From Alkalihalobacterium sp048323755 (GTDB lineage Bacteria > Bacillota > Bacilli > Bacillales > Bacillaceae_F): a DNA stretch of 64,000 bases. Numbering within the stretch: position 1 is the first letter of the stretch; each line of letters opens with the position of its first letter. The notes beneath the pieces were generated by a model that saw only the letters and a list, made by a program, of their open reading frames with translations, was not told the DNA's origin and did no database searches. Of the stretch, positions 32,768 through 40,802 are shown piece by piece. A program made the position numbers and the translations under genes. The stretch lies in contig NZ_JBLWFS010000008.1 of NCBI RefSeq assembly GCF_048323755.1, positions 62,001-126,000 on the forward strand, written 5' to 3'.

Positions 32768-34474
32768 TCATTTTACTAGAGCTGTCATCGCTTCTTTTAA
32801 TGGCAGTACGTGTTCTTTCCAAATTTTCTTCTCTTGGTCGGCATTGATTTGTGGTCGTTTTAACATTCTCTCTAAAAACTCCACTTGTTCCGAAGTATTC
32901 TCAAACTTGGACAAATGTGCAAGAGCATATTGGGCAAAATCACTAACCATAAATTTAAACATATGATTTATAACATCGCCGTCCACTTGATACAGTTTAG
33001 CATTTTCTATGACAAGCTGAGCGTAAACAACCATTGTAAATAGTTCACCTAAATGGAGCATATAATTTTTATTTTCTTGCTGTTCTTTCGTCAGCGGTGC
33101 TTTGTATAACATTTCTCGTAATAGCTCAACTTGCTCTAAGAACGTTATTACATTAAGGTGATTGATCCCCTCATAGCTACGGCGATAGTCTGGGAATTTT
33201 ACACTTCCTAACGATCCAGTGGTTTGTTTAAATAAATTAGAATCATCTTGTGCATCACGACGTGTAGGGATTTCTGCAAACTCCTCGTTATTAAAGAAGT
33301 AATTTTCCATAAACTTAATAACTAAAGCCATATTAACATGACTCGTTCCTTCTAAACGAGGAATCATACCGATATCTCGAATGGCTAATTCCATGTACGT
33401 ATCTTGTTCAAACCCTTTAGCTGCAACGATATCCAACAGCATATCAATGACTTCCATTCCTTGCTTTGTTACTTTCATTTTTTGAATAGGGTTAAATAAA
33501 AGATACCGGCGATCTTCTTCAGATGAAGATCGGAAGTAATCAACAGCCCTTAATGCATAAAGCTTCATGGCAATAATACGTACATACGACTCGGTAAATA
33601 AATCTTGTACATGGTTAAAATCAGTAACCTTTTGTCCATACAATACGCGATTATCCGCATGATTTAGCGCCTCATAAAAAGCATGCTGGCAAATTCCTGC
33701 TGAAGCAAACCCTAACTGGAACTTACCAATGTTCACCGTCGATAAAGACGAATCCCATGCTGCACGCCCTTTTGATAGCACTTCAGCATCTGTAATTGGA
33801 TAATCCTCAATTGAAAATGCACCAACAAACGCTGGGCGAACTCCTGATGTATTAATTTTCTTTTGTAAATGATAGTTTTCATTAGTTGGATCAACGACAA
33901 AAAATACAAATTCATCTGTTTCAGCTATACGTCCAAAAACAGAGACTAGCGCTGCTTTATTCGCATTTCCTATATAGTACTTAGAACCGTTTCCTATATA
34001 AGAGCCGTCATCTTGAGTGTACAGCTTCATTTGGTTTGAGTACAAATCAGCTCCGTGCTTTTTTTCGGACATGCCAAAGGCAAAAATACCCCCATCTTTC
34101 AAGAGCTTCCCCGTTCTTTGTTTTAGCTCCTCATTGTTAGACATCCAGATTGGCCCAAGACCCAGTATACTCACTTGATAACAATATTGATAAGCCAAAG
34201 AATAAAATGCCGTTAACTCGCTAAAATCACAAATACGAGACAAATCAAATCTTGCCTCTTCATCACCATAACCTGTTGGGGTTAATAGCGTAGCAAAAAT
34301 TTCTTCTTCTTTTAGAAATTCAATGAAATCATCGTACCATTTAGAAGCTTGGTCCTCTTCCTTTATATTATCAAGTCCCTTTTCCTCAAAGAATTTTACT
34401 GTCTTTTCCATTAAAGTTTTAGTCTTCTCGTCCTCCACCTGTTGGCTAACGTTCATAGGGTTTAAAAAAAGCAT
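32768..34474 (-). CDS. Acyl-CoA dehydrogenase-like flavoenzyme
   Basis: 568 residues from the ATG at 34472-34474, which follows AAGGAGGAG; the open frame upstream has no ribosome site. N-terminal helical domain, a beta domain (FAFGMSEKKHGADLYSN, GNGSKYYIGNANKA), then the helical C-terminal domain (FQLGFASAGICQHAFYEAL, RLEGTSHVNMALV). It has an extra C-terminal helical region of about 150 residues compared with short-chain enzymes of about 380. FAD-dependent alpha,beta-oxidation of an acyl-CoA is inferred. A FadR box 20 bases upstream supports a fatty acid degradation role. Confidence 0.85.
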   Translation of the reverse strand: MLFLNPMNVSQQVEDEKTKTLMEKTVKFFEEKGLDNIKEEDQASKWYDDFIEFLKEEEIFATLLTPTGYGDEEARFDLSRICDFSELTAFYSLAYQYCYQVSILGLGPIWMSNNEELKQRTGKLLKDGGIFAFGMSEKKHGADLYSNQMKLYTQDDGSYIGNGSKYYIGNANKAALVSVFGRIAETDEFVFFVVDPTNENYHLQKKINTSGVRPAFVGAFSIEDYPITDAEVLSKGRAAWDSSLSTVNIGKFQLGFASAGICQHAFYEALNHADNRVLYGQKVTDFNHVQDLFTESYVRIIAMKLYALRAVDYFRSSSEEDRRYLLFNPIQKMKVTKQGMEVIDMLLDIVAAKGFEQDTYMELAIRDIGMIPRLEGTSHVNMALVIKFMENYFFNNEEFAEIPTRRDAQDDSNLFKQTTGSLGSVKFPDYRRSYEGINHLNVITFLEQVELLREMLYKAPLTKEQQENKNYMLHLGELFTMVVYAQLVIENAKLYQVDGDVINHMFKFMVSDFAQYALAHLSKFENTSEQVEFLERMLKRPQINADQEKKIWKEHVLPLKEAMTALVK

Positions 34475-34495
34475 ACTACTCCTCCTTTTATAAAA

Positions 34496-34513
34496 TGAAT
34501 GAATATTCACTCA
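34496..34513. promoter_or_regulatory. FadR-type (TetR family) operator before acyl-CoA dehydrogenase gene
   Basis: TGAATGAATATTCACTCA against the Bacillus FadR box TGAATGAMTANTCATTCA: 17 of 18 positions match. B. subtilis FadR represses beta-oxidation genes and is released by long-chain acyl-CoA. Confidence 0.78.
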
Positions 34514-34614
34514 GTTTAAATTAGATAAAGACTCTTAAAAATCCTGCTTGTTTTTTACTATTTTTTGTAAATGGTCAATTAGTAAGGGGGATAATTTAAT
34601 AACAAACAAAAAAA

Positions 34615-34643
34615 AGGTGCATATCACATGATGATTTGCACCT
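34615..34643 (-). terminator. Terminator after the GNAT/amidohydrolase operon
   Basis: AGGTGCA / TGCACCT stem with 15-base loop and a T run on the minus-strand transcript, about 108 bases beyond the amidohydrolase stop codon. Confidence 0.7.
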
Positions 34644-34750
34644 CTATTATTCTGCTAAAAAAAGATGAACAAGATTTTAGGAATTCCAAGGTCGGTATTT
34701 GTGATAAAAACACTGTTTCCGCAATAAGTTAACTGCCTTCTTTGCGCGAC

Positions 34751-35602
34751 CTACATCATCTTTTCTATCTTAGGAAATAACCGAATGGCATTTTGATAAA
34801 AAACATCTTCAACATGCTTAGATGGAATTAAGTCGCCAATGAAATTCGCGTAATCTTTTATTGGAGCTAACGGCCAGTCTGAACCGAACAGTAGCTTTTC
34901 ATAATGATCACAAAAAGTGATGGCATGCCGGATGTGATCAAGGAAGTTTCCTTTTGATTTTGCGTCCAGCTCTTCTTTTGTTCCGACGACCCAGCCTGAC
35001 AGGTCTGCAAACATATTGCGATTTTTATAAACCACTTCAGCACCTGTTAAAACCCAAGGGTCGCCTAAATGAGCCATCATAAAATTGACATCACGCCGCA
35101 TGACTGCCACTTCATCAAGTGTCAGTGGATGAGAGTACTTTAACAGCCCTCTTTCAGAATAGGTGTCCCCCGTATGAAAAACGACAGGAACCCGGTAGGC
35201 TGCCGCCAAGTCATAAACCGGCTGATAAACGGCGTCATACGCATAGTACGGGTAATAACCTAAGTATATTTTAATGCCTACAACTTCTGATTTCTGTAAC
35301 TCTTTTTCTAAAGCATCTAAACCCGACTGATTTAGGTGGTATGGATTAATGCCAGGACATACGGCTACTTTAGGCGGTAGTTCTTCCTCTAAGTCCAGCC
35401 CCATTGGTGAAACGGCATGATGATCAGGGAACCCCATTTGCGGAGTTTCCGTAACCCCCATACCAATCGCTAATTGAATATTTCCGTTTTTCATTTCCTG
35501 CTGCAGACCGTAACTTGAGTAATCAACGAGTGAAAGATTTTTTGCGGTTTCTTTAAAGCTACCTATATTCGAAAAGTGAATATGTGCGTCAATCATTTTC
35601 AT
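34751..35602 (-). CDS. Amidohydrolase-family metal-dependent hydrolase (PF04909 type)
   Basis: 283 residues. IDAHIHF at the N-terminus gives the HxH metal ligands, VVFHTGDTYS a further His, FMMAHLGDPW another, and LFGSDWPLAPI the final Asp. This is the amidohydrolase-2 group, which includes decarboxylases and lactonases; the substrate is not predictable. The ATG at 35600-35602 has AGGAG 8 bases before it. Translated after the large GNAT fusion gene, 11 bases apart, so the two form an operon and may act on the same compound. Confidence 0.83.
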   Translation of the reverse strand: MKMIDAHIHFSNIGSFKETAKNLSLVDYSSYGLQQEMKNGNIQLAIGMGVTETPQMGFPDHHAVSPMGLDLEEELPPKVAVCPGINPYHLNQSGLDALEKELQKSEVVGIKIYLGYYPYYAYDAVYQPVYDLAAAYRVPVVFHTGDTYSERGLLKYSHPLTLDEVAVMRRDVNFMMAHLGDPWVLTGAEVVYKNRNMFADLSGWVVGTKEELDAKSKGNFLDHIRHAITFCDHYEKLLFGSDWPLAPIKDYANFIGDLIPSKHVEDVFYQNAIRLFPKIEKMM

Positions 35603-35613
35603 CAATATAACTC

Positions 35614-38600
35614 CTATTTAAACGAAAGTCTTTGTAATTGTGTATAGTGTGTTTGTTTACCATCACCAAATAGCATGATCGTCGGTTGAATTCTGACGAT
35701 CTCTCCAGACGAAGCAGACCAATCCGTTTCAGAAGCTACTAACATCACTTCTTGATTCATGTATAGCTCTGCCATTTTTTTCTCCCTTGGATGGATAACG
35801 ATTAGATCATCTTCCCGCTCATCAGACCCGATTGTAACAAAAGGTGTATCTTTTAAAATAAACTCCTCCACCCCAGCATAATACGTATGGATGGTGCCTT
35901 CAGTCGGCATGTTTGCATAACAAGAAGTCAGTTTTTCTGCTGGTTTAATGAAAGCCTCTAAGTCCAACACTTCAGTTGTAAATGTTCTTCCCGAGCTTTG
36001 CTCAATTTCTGCAAATAAAGCGATAACTGGAACTTCTGGTAATGTTAAAGCAAACTGACGAAGGACAACTCCTTTCATCGTTTCATGCTCTGTAAATGCA
36101 GTAGAGATACAAAGCCCTGTCCACTGATGCCCATACTCATCAACTTTTGTTACAGACTCTACCGTAGTATTCTCCTTCATCATTGAATAGGCGCTTACAT
36201 TTTGAAATGTGTATCGTAATCCGCCGCCCCATGGGTTCCACCACGCTTTCGGCCCGGCTTCTGGGTATTGGTGGTGTAATGATTCTTCTCCTTTATAAGT
36301 TAGGGAGTAGACACCTGGAAAATAAGTCGAAGAAGCCTTATACTCAATCACACCGTTTTGAACCGTCCAAATCCCATTACTCTCGACAGTTGTCACTTCT
36401 CGTTTTCCTTTCACCAACTGCAAAGATTGCACTTGCGCACGGTGACTAGACGAACGAAAGTCTCCAGTAATGGACTGTATGCCTGGCTGTTTGTGCTCTA
36501 GTTGCAGTGTAATATGATGAACAGCATCCTCAAATTTCGTTTCCTTCATATATAACTTTCCATTATGCTGTAACATTAAACTTCCATGTACATAAGGAGT
36601 CAGCATCGAATGGAAAGAATAATCGACCTTTTCACCGACAGCGGAAATCATGTTCCCACCTTCTGCCTCTAAAGTATAAAGTGGCAATTCCTTCAAACGA
36701 TTAGTCCCTTCCTCAACGACTAACTCTCGCCAATCCGACCAGGTCATTACCGTATTAATCCCAATTTGAATTGGACCAAAGCTAGCCTTCCCGCTTGACC
36801 CAATCGTACCCAGCTTATATTCAACCGCAAAGCGCCAGTCATCTTTTCTCCCAATTGCTTCCTTAGGCCAGGCAATTGCCTTTGTTTCCCCATTTGAAGC
36901 CGAAGTGAACATCCAAGGTTCTGAAATATCCTTATCCGATATGTAAGGGGTAAATGGTATCGTGGCTTCATTACCAATCATTACACCCTCTTTTTGAGGA
37001 ATAGCCATATTATCGAATTTTGGAATAAAAGGCTGTAGAAGAGAAATCGACTCTTTTTCATCTTGTCCTTCGTTATTGATTTCATGTTTTAATTCTACTA
37101 ATCCATCTCCATATAATGTAAATGAAGTATGGAGTGTAAGATGAGGAAAGGCTTCAGAATCCAGGGTCGTTTTGATTACTGACGCTTCATTGCAATTAAT
37201 AAATTCTACAGAAGTCGCTTCCTTTTTCGAAAACTCTTCACTATAAGGTTTCCCAATTTTAGGTGTAAGTAGTGTAAGTGGTGCTTGCTTGGAACGAATC
37301 GAGCCTATTTTTGCAATATGATTTCTCTTTTCTATCTTAACAAAGTAAGGTCCGTTGTATATATACCAATACCCTTCACTCTCTCCACCAAACTTTGCGC
37401 CAGCCCCTGGAAAGGCGATAGACAAATTAGTTGTAAAAGTGAACGATTGGCCGTTCGGCCGTTGTACATGTACTTCAACTTCTTCTGTGAGAAAACCATT
37501 TTTCAGAAGCTCACAATCCAAAGGAATAGAGACTCGTTCTTTTCCTTGAAGTGTTGTCTTTACTTCTGAAAGTTGCCATTTCACTACTTCATTCACAGGA
37601 AGTTTGATCGTCCATGTTGTTTCTTCTTCTAGTTGACTTTCAAGGTCTAAATTTACGGTTCCTTTTTGCTGAGGGATCCAATTTTTCTTCATAGAACGAA
37701 AATGCAGCTTTCCTGCTTTTTTTGGATATACCCCCATTTTTAGTGGAAACACGCTTCCATTCATCTCGAGGTTGACTTCAACGACAGGGTGAGTTTTCCA
37801 AGGACTCGGTTCACTTTTCGCCATAGTCAGCTTCAAAGGTACTTCCCCAACCCATTCGTCTTTAATATCGAGCGTTTCTATGAAGCTATGATCCACAGTC
37901 ATTGTTGATTTCCCTAAGATAGAGACTGCCATTGACTGATCGGTTTTATTAACGATACGGTACGTGACAAGGTGCTCCTCTTTTTCAAGTAATTTAAAAG
38001 CTGGTAGCTTCATTTCTACTAATAAATCTTGCGTTTCAATTAGGCGAAATCCTCGTCCTGTTCGTTCTACTTGAATTCGTACAAATTCGTTACCGGCTTC
38101 CCATCTATACTCATAGTAAGTATGTCCGTTTTCTTTTATACCATCTGGCTTTACCTCAATGTTGCGTTGACTCGTAGTATACCAATTGTGCTTTTCAAAA
38201 AAAGGACGAAGCCATTCCACTTGGAGTACCATTGGAATAAAGTTCATTAAGTGTGTCACATCATCTCTTTCTTCCCAAAAGAAGCCGCACTTTTTATAAA
38301 GTGGAACGGCCTTTGTATTTCCAGCCCACGTAAATAAGTCTAATCTCGGCCAATTCAATTCGACCGTTTTCTCAATCGCTCTTAATACGAGTTGCTTTCC
38401 GATCTTTAGCCCTTGATAGGATGGGTGGACATTCAGTAAGGGAATATAAAGAGAGCCCTCGTCTTCTTTATATTCGGATAAGCCACAATACCCAACTACT
38501 TCTTCCCCAACCAGTGCCAAAAATAAATGGAGATTTGCAGAGTTTGCTTCCTTTTCAATCACATCTTGCTCTGACATAACAGCCGAGTCACCACCCCAGT

Positions 38601-38688
38601 CATCTCGACTTTCATTCCACATTTTGGCTACTCCCCTAGCAAGACCTTCATGATATTCTACGATTTTCACTTGAGCTGAAGTTTTCAT
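35614..38688 (-). CDS. GNAT acetyltransferase fused to a very large beta-rich region, 1024 residues
   Basis: Residues 1-150 are a GNAT domain (VKIVEYHEGLARGVAKMW, LLNVHPSYQGLKIGKQLVLRAI with the acetyl-CoA loop, then TKAVPLYKKCGFFWEERDD). The remaining 870 residues have no signal peptide, membrane helix or motif I can name. They are rich in alternating beta-type stretches and aromatic residues (GYWYIYNGPYFVKIEK, GPKAWWNPWGGGLRYTF), like sugar-binding or galactose-mutarotase-like beta-sandwiches. The architecture is unusual for a cytosolic acetyltransferase. Operon with the amidohydrolase downstream; a divergent GntR-type regulator lies 408 bases upstream. Function unknown; modification of a glycoconjugate or antibiotic is only a guess. 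Confidence 0.8.
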   Translation of the reverse strand: MKTSAQVKIVEYHEGLARGVAKMWNESRDDWGGDSAVMSEQDVIEKEANSANLHLFLALVGEEVVGYCGLSEYKEDEGSLYIPLLNVHPSYQGLKIGKQLVLRAIEKTVELNWPRLDLFTWAGNTKAVPLYKKCGFFWEERDDVTHLMNFIPMVLQVEWLRPFFEKHNWYTTSQRNIEVKPDGIKENGHTYYEYRWEAGNEFVRIQVERTGRGFRLIETQDLLVEMKLPAFKLLEKEEHLVTYRIVNKTDQSMAVSILGKSTMTVDHSFIETLDIKDEWVGEVPLKLTMAKSEPSPWKTHPVVEVNLEMNGSVFPLKMGVYPKKAGKLHFRSMKKNWIPQQKGTVNLDLESQLEEETTWTIKLPVNEVVKWQLSEVKTTLQGKERVSIPLDCELLKNGFLTEEVEVHVQRPNGQSFTFTTNLSIAFPGAGAKFGGESEGYWYIYNGPYFVKIEKRNHIAKIGSIRSKQAPLTLLTPKIGKPYSEEFSKKEATSVEFINCNEASVIKTTLDSEAFPHLTLHTSFTLYGDGLVELKHEINNEGQDEKESISLLQPFIPKFDNMAIPQKEGVMIGNEATIPFTPYISDKDISEPWMFTSASNGETKAIAWPKEAIGRKDDWRFAVEYKLGTIGSSGKASFGPIQIGINTVMTWSDWRELVVEEGTNRLKELPLYTLEAEGGNMISAVGEKVDYSFHSMLTPYVHGSLMLQHNGKLYMKETKFEDAVHHITLQLEHKQPGIQSITGDFRSSSHRAQVQSLQLVKGKREVTTVESNGIWTVQNGVIEYKASSTYFPGVYSLTYKGEESLHHQYPEAGPKAWWNPWGGGLRYTFQNVSAYSMMKENTTVESVTKVDEYGHQWTGLCISTAFTEHETMKGVVLRQFALTLPEVPVIALFAEIEQSSGRTFTTEVLDLEAFIKPAEKLTSCYANMPTEGTIHTYYAGVEEFILKDTPFVTIGSDEREDDLIVIHPREKKMAELYMNQEVMLVASETDWSASSGEIVRIQPTIMLFGDGKQTHYTQLQRLSFK

Positions 38689-38733
38689 AACTTCCTCCTA
38701 CACTATGTTTTTGTATGTCGAACCTCACAATTT

Positions 38734-38931
38734 TTAATTTTTTGAATAACATTGACGAATTTGATCATCGCCAACTCCCCCTTTCATTTTGTATTGGTAA
38801 ATTTTACATACCTTTTCATAGTTTAAAATGTTATGAGAATAAAGTAAAGAATATTCAAATTCTTCTTCAGTAGTTTCAAGTAGAAGTAACGGTTGAGCAT
38901 GATAACTGTTAAAGGATTGTCCTGGTCTCAA
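38734..38931 (-). pseudogene. Possible coding remnant, 65 codons
   Basis: Open from a TTG without a ribosome site. The sequence has a protein-like composition (LLLETTEEEFEYSLLYSHN, ILNYEKVCKIYQYKMKGG) but I recognise no family. It may be the tail of a lost gene upstream of the GNAT fusion. The rest of 38689-39096 holds the promoter region of the GntR-type gene and nothing else I can name. Confidence 0.3.
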
Positions 38932-39096
38932 AGATTACAGCCGGGGGTTTCATACTTACACAAAATACCCTGCATACAGTTAAAAGTAATTTGACAGAAA
39001 ATTCAGTTTTAATTTATAATTTTGGTAATACCACAGTTAACTACATGTAATACCTAAATACACTAATTCATATTCATATATTGGAGGAAGACGAAC

Positions 39097-39780
39097 TTGA
39101 AAAAAAGCGACCGTACATCAGACAAAGTAGAGAAAAAATTAATCGATGAAATACTAACAGGAAAATTACATGCAGGAAGTGCACTCCCTCCTGAAAGAGA
39201 ACTTGCTAAAACATTCAGTGTAGGACGCCCTACCGTCAGAGAGGCGTTACAGCGTTTAGAGCGAGATGGCTGGATCACAGCGCGAAAAGGGCAACCATCA
39301 ATAGTAAATAATTATTGGAGTCAAGGCAATTTAACGATGCTCGTCAGTATTGTTCAAAATCAACAATCTGTAACAGATGAGTTTATTCTGTACTTGCTCG
39401 AATTACGATGTTCTTTGACGCCAACATACATTCGCGATGCTGTCACAGGCAACCAAGCCAAAGTCGTTGCTTTGCTAGCTCACTTAGAGGATTTGAAAGA
39501 CGATGCCGATACTTATGCAGCGTTTGATTGGAAGTTACAAAAAGAATTTGCTAGTCTATCGCCAAACCCGATTTACCTGCTCATCCTAAATAGCTTCGAC
39601 TCCTTCTACTTGCCGATGGCAACTCGATATTTTTCTATCGAAGCACATAGAAAATTATCATTACAATATTACAACGAGCTACTAACGATAGCTTTAAAGG
39701 GGGACTCCATTGAAGCCGAGAAAATTGCTAGAAAGGTCATGGAAAGAAGTTTAACACTTTGGAAAGATCGAAAAGACTAA
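39097..39780 (+). CDS. GntR-family regulator, FadR subfamily
   Basis: 227 residues. The winged HTH at 8-75 reads EKKLIDEILTGKLHAGSALP, PPERELAKTFSVGRPTVREA and LQRLERDGWITARKG, the classical GntR pattern. The C-terminal helical ligand domain (75-220) is of FCD/FadR type. The start is a TTG 8 bases after GGAGG. It is followed after 15 bases by a fatty acid hydroxylase gene and faces away from the GNAT operon. Likely ligand an acyl-CoA or small carboxylate; not related to the TetR-type FadR of Bacillus despite the shared name. Confidence 0.87.
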   Translation: MKKSDRTSDKVEKKLIDEILTGKLHAGSALPPERELAKTFSVGRPTVREALQRLERDGWITARKGQPSIVNNYWSQGNLTMLVSIVQNQQSVTDEFILYLLELRCSLTPTYIRDAVTGNQAKVVALLAHLEDLKDDADTYAAFDWKLQKEFASLSPNPIYLLILNSFDSFYLPMATRYFSIEAHRKLSLQYYNELLTIALKGDSIEAEKIARKVMERSLTLWKDRKD

Positions 39781-39795
39781 AAGGAGGCTTTTATA

Positions 39796-40425
39796 ATGAA
39801 AGGAAAATACGTAAAAGAGTTTTTCTTGTTCCCTGATGTGTTTATCATGAGCTTTCTCTTCTTTATTAGTTTTGGGTTTATGATTTTCAGCTTTTCTATC
39901 ATGACCTTGCTGGCTTTTTTACTAGGGATGATTGGTTATACGCTGAACGAATACCTTACACATCGGTTTATATTTCATATGAAGCCACCTAAAAACGGCT
40001 ACCTTCTTAAATTCATGAAGCGAATTCACTATGACCATCATTCAAAACCGAATGACTTGCATCTGTTATTTTTACCATTATGGTACAGCTTACCTGCCAT
40101 TGCTATGACTGCTGTTATTGTCTACTTTTTTACATGGAGCTTGGTCATTACCAATGCTTTCATTGCAGGTGTAATGCTTTTCTTATTATTTTATGAGTGG
40201 AAGCATTATGTTGCTCACCGCCCCATTCAGCCAATATCCCCATGGGGAAAGTGGATGAAGAAAATTCATTTATGGCATCATTTTAAAAACGAAAACTACT
40301 GGTACGGCGTAACGAATCCAGCCTATGATTTTTTACTAGGTACATTCAGGGATCAAAAAGATGTTGAGACGAGTGAAACGGCTAAGAACCTTGAGAAACG
40401 AGACGAACACAATATAAAGTTATAA
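39796..40425 (+). CDS. Fatty acid hydroxylase / sterol desaturase family membrane protein
   Basis: 209 residues with four or five membrane helices. The di-iron histidine motifs are present: NEYLTHRFIFH, KRIHYDHHSKPN, WKHYVAHRP and KKIHLWHHFKNENYWYGVT. Members insert an oxygen next to an acyl chain or a ring, using O2 in the membrane. GGAGG precedes the ATG. It shares a transcript with the GntR/FadR-type regulator, which suggests lipid-responsive expression. Substrate unknown; no carotenoid or sterol genes are nearby. Confidence 0.85.
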   Translation: MKGKYVKEFFLFPDVFIMSFLFFISFGFMIFSFSIMTLLAFLLGMIGYTLNEYLTHRFIFHMKPPKNGYLLKFMKRIHYDHHSKPNDLHLLFLPLWYSLPAIAMTAVIVYFFTWSLVITNAFIAGVMLFLLFYEWKHYVAHRPIQPISPWGKWMKKIHLWHHFKNENYWYGVTNPAYDFLLGTFRDQKDVETSETAKNLEKRDEHNIKL

Positions 40426-40464
40426 TTAAAAAATATGATAGGATCCAAAACAACAAATATTTCC

Positions 40465-40512
40465 GTGGAACTGTATTCTGTTCGAATGAAGGTTAGGGAT
40501 ACAGTTCCCCAC
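40465..40512 (+). terminator. Hairpin after fatty acid hydroxylase gene
   Basis: GTGGAACTGTAT pairs with ATACAGTTCCCCAC (one bulge) around a 22-base loop, 40 bases after the stop. No T run follows, so it could be a weak terminator or a repeat element. Confidence 0.45.
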
Positions 40513-40550
40513 TAATCACTAATCAATAAAAATTTAACAATGTTAACACT

Positions 40551-40718
40551 CGACCTACAGCAAATTTGTTACCTTCTAGATCAACTAAAGGCGACTTTAG
40601 TCAAGCTGTATATGATCATAATGTAATTTGGGAGATTCAAGGAGGAACCGTCGGTAAAGCAACAAGATTGTTAACTGAAGAGGAAGAAAGAGAATATATT
40701 CAAATGTATTTTGAATAA
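40551..40718 (+). pseudogene. 3' remnant of an unidentified gene
   Basis: Open for 55 codons to TAA with strong protein character (STKGDFSQAVYDHNVIWEIQ, GGTVGKATRLLTEEEEREYI, QMYFE) but no start codon: the frame meets TAA just upstream at about 40528. It looks like the C-terminal end of a lost protein. I do not recognise the family. A terminator follows at 40729. Confidence 0.45.
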
Positions 40719-40728
40719 ACAATCAAAA

Positions 40729-40760
40729 AAACGTCAGTATGGCACTGGCGTTTCTATTTT
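40729..40760. terminator. Bidirectional terminator after MEDS kinase gene
   Basis: AAACGTCAGT / ACTGGCGTTT stem (one G-T pair), A run on the left and T run on the right. Serves the minus-strand kinase and the plus-strand remnant. Confidence 0.8.
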
Positions 40761-40802
40761 TACATATTTTTGGTAGTTAACAGGACATAGTAAAATTGCT
40801 AC

